Shown: piece after piece, positions 6,247 to 7,883 of the stretch
How the letters are laid out: the number at the start of each line of letters is the position of its first letter
Numbering within the stretch: position 1 is the first letter of the stretch
Assembly (NCBI GenBank): GCA_937981945.1
Contig: CALJNJ010000189.1
Location: 1 to 7,883 of the forward strand
Reading direction: 5' to 3'
DNA: 7,883 bases
Source of the DNA: an uncultured Caulobacterales bacterium
Lineage (GTDB): Bacteria; Pseudomonadota; Alphaproteobacteria; Caulobacterales; Maricaulaceae
Program-made: the position numbers and the translations under genes
Notes under the pieces: model-generated
Told to the model about the DNA's origin: nothing
What the model saw: the letters and a program-made list of their open reading frames with translations, nothing else
Database searches by the model: none

Positions 6247-7512
6247 ATGGCGCGTATCGTCATGAAATTTGGGGGAACATCGGTCGCAGATCTTGACCGG
6301 ATCCGCCGCGTTGCTGATTTGGTCGAAGGTGAAGCGCGCGCCGGCCATGAAGTCGCCGTCGTGGTTTCGGCTATGAGCGGCGAAACCAATCGTTTGGTTG
6401 CGTTTGTCGATGCGCTGGACGGGGATCTTGTCGGCGGGGACAATAAAACCCGCGGTGATGCCATTGATGATGAATATGACGCTATTGTTTCTTCCGGGGA
6501 ACAAGTCACATCAGGATTGCTGGCGATCGCCCTGCGCCGCCGCGGCTTGAAGGCCCGATCATGGCTTGGCTGGCAAATACCGCTCAAGACGGATATGGCC
6601 CACGGAAAAGCCCGAATTGAGGCGATCGACAATGAATTGCTCGATACATCCATGAGCAGCGGAAACATTGCGGTTGTCGCAGGATTTCAGGGAATTGCCG
6701 CTGACGGAAGAATTTCCACTTTGGGCAGAGGCGGATCGGACACGTCCGCCGTTGCTTTGGCTGTGGCACTTAAAGCAGACCGCTGCGATATTTATACGGA
6801 TGTGGACGGTATCTACACAACGGATCCGCGCATTGTGCTGGAGGCGCGGCGCCTGAAGCGGATCGCTTTTGAAGAAATGTTGGAACTGGCCTCACTTGGG
6901 GCCAAAGTATTGCAGGTGCGCTCTGTTGAGCTGGCCATGAATAATAATCTCCCCATCCGGGTTTTAACCAGTTTTGCCGAAGACGGCGCTGACAATCCCG
7001 GAACTTTAGTCTGTCATGAGGATGAAACTATGGAAGAACGTGTTGTCAGCGGAGTGGCTTACTCCCGCGATGAAGCTCAGATCACAATATTAAGACTGGC
7101 GGATAAACCGGGTATGGTGGCAAAAATTTGCAAAACCATGTCGGACGCAAATGTGATTGTGGACATGATCGTCCAGTCCATTTCCAAAGCCGAATCGGCA
7201 GCCAATTTGACTTTTACGGTCGGCAAACGGGATTTGGACAAAGCCTTGGCCGCTTTGGAGGCCGTGAAAGATGAGATTGGCTTTGAAGGCATCACATCCG
7301 ATTCCAATGTTACAAAGGTCTCCATTGTCGGGATCGGCATGCGGTCTCACACCGGTGTCGCTCAGACCATGTTTGAAGCTCTGGCCGAGCGGGGAATTAA
7401 TGTGGAGGTGATTGCCACATCTGAAATTAAGATTTCCGTTTTGATCAATGCTGAGTATACAGAGCTGGCCGTCCGCGCCCTTCACAGCGCGTTCGAGTTG
7501 GAGGTGGCTTAA
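6247..7512 (+). CDS. lysC: Aspartokinase (aspartate kinase), class with two C-terminal ACT domains
   Basis: Phosphorylates L-aspartate with ATP to give aspartyl-4-phosphate, the first step towards lysine, diaminopimelate, threonine and methionine. Seen in 421 aa: MKFGGTSVADLDR (6-18), SSGEQVTSGLLA (82-93), GFQGI (146-150), the nucleotide/substrate segment TLGRGGSDTSAVALA (158-172), and YTDVDGIYTTDPR (183-195). Two ACT domains follow at about 265-340 and 345-415, including VSIVGIGMRSHTGVAQTMFEAL and the TSEIKISVLI strand. They imply allosteric feedback by lysine and/or threonine. The length is that of monofunctional alphaproteobacterial/Gram-positive enzymes, with no fused homoserine dehydrogenase. 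AGAGG lies 7 nt before ATG 6247. It is divergent from ubiG. I see no terminator after the stop, so transcription may continue into the sulfotransferase-like gene. An internal start at 7030 may give a second product. Confidence 0.97.
   Translation: MARIVMKFGGTSVADLDRIRRVADLVEGEARAGHEVAVVVSAMSGETNRLVAFVDALDGDLVGGDNKTRGDAIDDEYDAIVSSGEQVTSGLLAIALRRRGLKARSWLGWQIPLKTDMAHGKARIEAIDNELLDTSMSSGNIAVVAGFQGIAADGRISTLGRGGSDTSAVALAVALKADRCDIYTDVDGIYTTDPRIVLEARRLKRIAFEEMLELASLGAKVLQVRSVELAMNNNLPIRVLTSFAEDGADNPGTLVCHEDETMEERVVSGVAYSRDEAQITILRLADKPGMVAKICKTMSDANVIVDMIVQSISKAESAANLTFTVGKRDLDKALAALEAVKDEIGFEGITSDSNVTKVSIVGIGMRSHTGVAQTMFEALAERGINVEVIATSEIKISVLINAEYTELAVRALHSAFELEVA
7030..7512 (+). other. Possible in-frame aspartokinase beta subunit from an internal start
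   Basis: ATG 7030 (Met262 of LysC) is in frame and is preceded by GAGG (7018-7021) with 8 nt spacing, a better ribosome-binding site than most genes here. The product would be 160 aa beginning MEERVVSGVAYSRDEAQ and comprising only the two ACT domains. Known alpha2beta2 aspartokinases (Bacillus subtilis, Corynebacterium glutamicum) make a beta subunit from an in-frame internal start at the same place, with an MEE...GVA-type beginning. Use of this start here is inference. Confidence 0.4.
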
Positions 7513-7524
7513 GCTCGTCATTCA

Positions 7525-7552
7525 TTGATGAAAAAGTTTAAAAAATTATATT
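7525..7552 (+). promoter_or_regulatory. Weak candidate promoter before the sulfotransferase-like gene
   Basis: TTGATG (7525-7530, 4/6) and TATATT (7547-7552, 5/6) are 16 bp apart in a short AT-rich patch (7528-7553). The start would fall near 7559, some 33 nt before ATG 7592. It overlaps the 23-codon mini-ORF, so the AT-richness may come from coding residues (Lys/Phe) instead. Confidence 0.25.
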
Positions 7553-7599
7553 TGCATGTCGGCCATTTGTTGTCGTCGAAAGCGGTCAAGGATGCGTAA
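7528..7599 (+). pseudogene. 23-codon mini-ORF resembling a sulfotransferase N-terminus
   Basis: ATG 7528 opens a frame of 23 codons ending at TAA 7597-7599. It begins MKKFKKLYLHVGH, which lines up with the start of the next gene (MRKLERLILHIGR): 6 of the first 12 residues are identical and the rest are mostly conservative. The KKLYLHVGH start is typical of proteins with the PAPS-binding sulfotransferase loop, but the expected KTGT/KSGT loop is missing and the frame continues as LLSSKAVKDA. I read it as the truncated remnant of a related gene. It starts 16 bp after the lysC stop with no clear ribosome-binding site and overlaps the next ATG by 8 bp (7592-7599). Alternatives are a translated leader peptide or chance. 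Confidence 0.4.
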
Positions 7600-7883
7600 G
7601 CTGGAACGATTGATTCTACATATCGGACGTCATAAATCCGGTACAAGTTCGCTACAACATTTCTTCTCAAACAATCCGGGTCATCTAAAAGCCGCCAACA
7701 TATTTTATCCTTCGGCAGGCATAAGTAAGCGAGGTCCGGGCCATCACGCACTGGCGAAAGCCTGCGATAATCCTAAGCGGATGAAAAATGAATTAAGCAC
7801 CCTTTTGGATGAGATCAGCGGGGAAGTTAAGAACCAATCCTGTGAAACCGTCTTAATCTCCAGTGAAGCGTTTCAGGGTCTGA
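7592..7883 (+). CDS. Sulfotransferase-like protein, 5' part only
   Basis: The frame from ATG 7592 stays open for 97 codons to the window end with no stop, so the gene is cut by the window edge. The N-terminus LILHIGRHKSGTSSLQHFF (7-25) contains the HxGxxKSGTxSLQ phosphate-binding loop typical of PAPS-dependent sulfotransferases. VLISSEAFQGL (87-97) fits the next conserved strand of this family, where a Ser-Ser-Glu motif is usual. The acceptor cannot be told; in bacteria such proteins often act on surface polysaccharides or other glycans. The start is uncertain: ATG 7592 gives the tidiest N-terminus, although AAGG directly abuts it, and an in-frame ATG at 7556 would add an unlikely Cys/Arg-rich 12-residue extension. 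It lies on the same strand as lysC, about 80 bp downstream. Confidence 0.75.
   Translation, partial: MRKLERLILHIGRHKSGTSSLQHFFSNNPGHLKAANIFYPSAGISKRGPGHHALAKACDNPKRMKNELSTLLDEISGEVKNQSCETVLISSEAFQGL

Noticed and set aside
6145..6504. Upstream extension of the ubiG frame by 120 codons to 6504
   Set aside because: It runs antisense through the start of lysC, is unlike UbiG, and would bypass the GGAG-ATG at 6144 and the promoter at 6170-6197.
7514..7531. TCATTCATTGATGA dyad just after lysC as a terminator
   Set aside because: The stem is short and AT-rich, with A-runs and not T-runs downstream on the plus strand; it does not look like an intrinsic terminator.
7518..7751. Minus-strand 77-codon ORF after lysC
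   Set aside because: It is antisense to the sulfotransferase-like frame, which has a recognisable motif; this one has none.

Overview
The window looks like chromosomal DNA of a heterotrophic alphaproteobacterium with roughly even GC content. The evidence is the rsmI-yraN pair, the divergent ubiG/lysC pair, and alphaproteobacterial-style RsmI, UbiG and aspartokinase sequences. A Maricaulales/Hyphomonadaceae-like lineage is my best guess; this is inference and cannot be settled from one window. No tRNA, rRNA, CRISPR array, insertion sequence or replication origin is visible.

Layout. 24-1979 (+): rsmI (16S rRNA 2'-O-methyltransferase), then yraN (UPF0102, nuclease-fold protein) overlapping it by 4 bp, then a secreted DUF1223 thioredoxin-fold protein. 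1980-2224: a 245-bp convergent intergenic region rich in hairpins. It carries a strong minus-strand intrinsic terminator and, unexpectedly, a minus-strand promoter-like element, which together delimit a possible small RNA of about 187 nt. 2225-5303 (-): a two-gene unit of an AraC-family regulator followed, with an 8-bp overlap, by a 701-residue protein made of two putative seven-bladed Reg_prop beta-propellers plus a Y_Y_Y domain. 5377-6144 (-): ubiG (ubiquinone biosynthesis O-methyltransferase). 6247-7512 (+): lysC (aspartokinase), divergent from ubiG, with a well-placed internal ribosome-binding site and ATG that could yield a separate regulatory beta subunit. 7528-7883 (+): a 23-codon mini-ORF resembling a sulfotransferase N-terminus, then the 5' part of a sulfotransferase-like gene that runs off the window.

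How the parts relate. rsmI, yraN, ubiG and lysC are housekeeping genes (ribosome modification, probable nucleic-acid metabolism, ubiquinone and aspartate-family amino acids). The unusual part is the araC-propeller pair. The same sensor architecture (double propeller plus Y_Y_Y) and output type (AraC HTH) occur fused in Bacteroidetes hybrid two-component systems, but here they are split, apparently cytoplasmic, and lack any membrane segment, kinase or receiver domain. That pair, the small-RNA candidate downstream of it, and the sulfotransferase remnant after lysC are the places most worth a second look.
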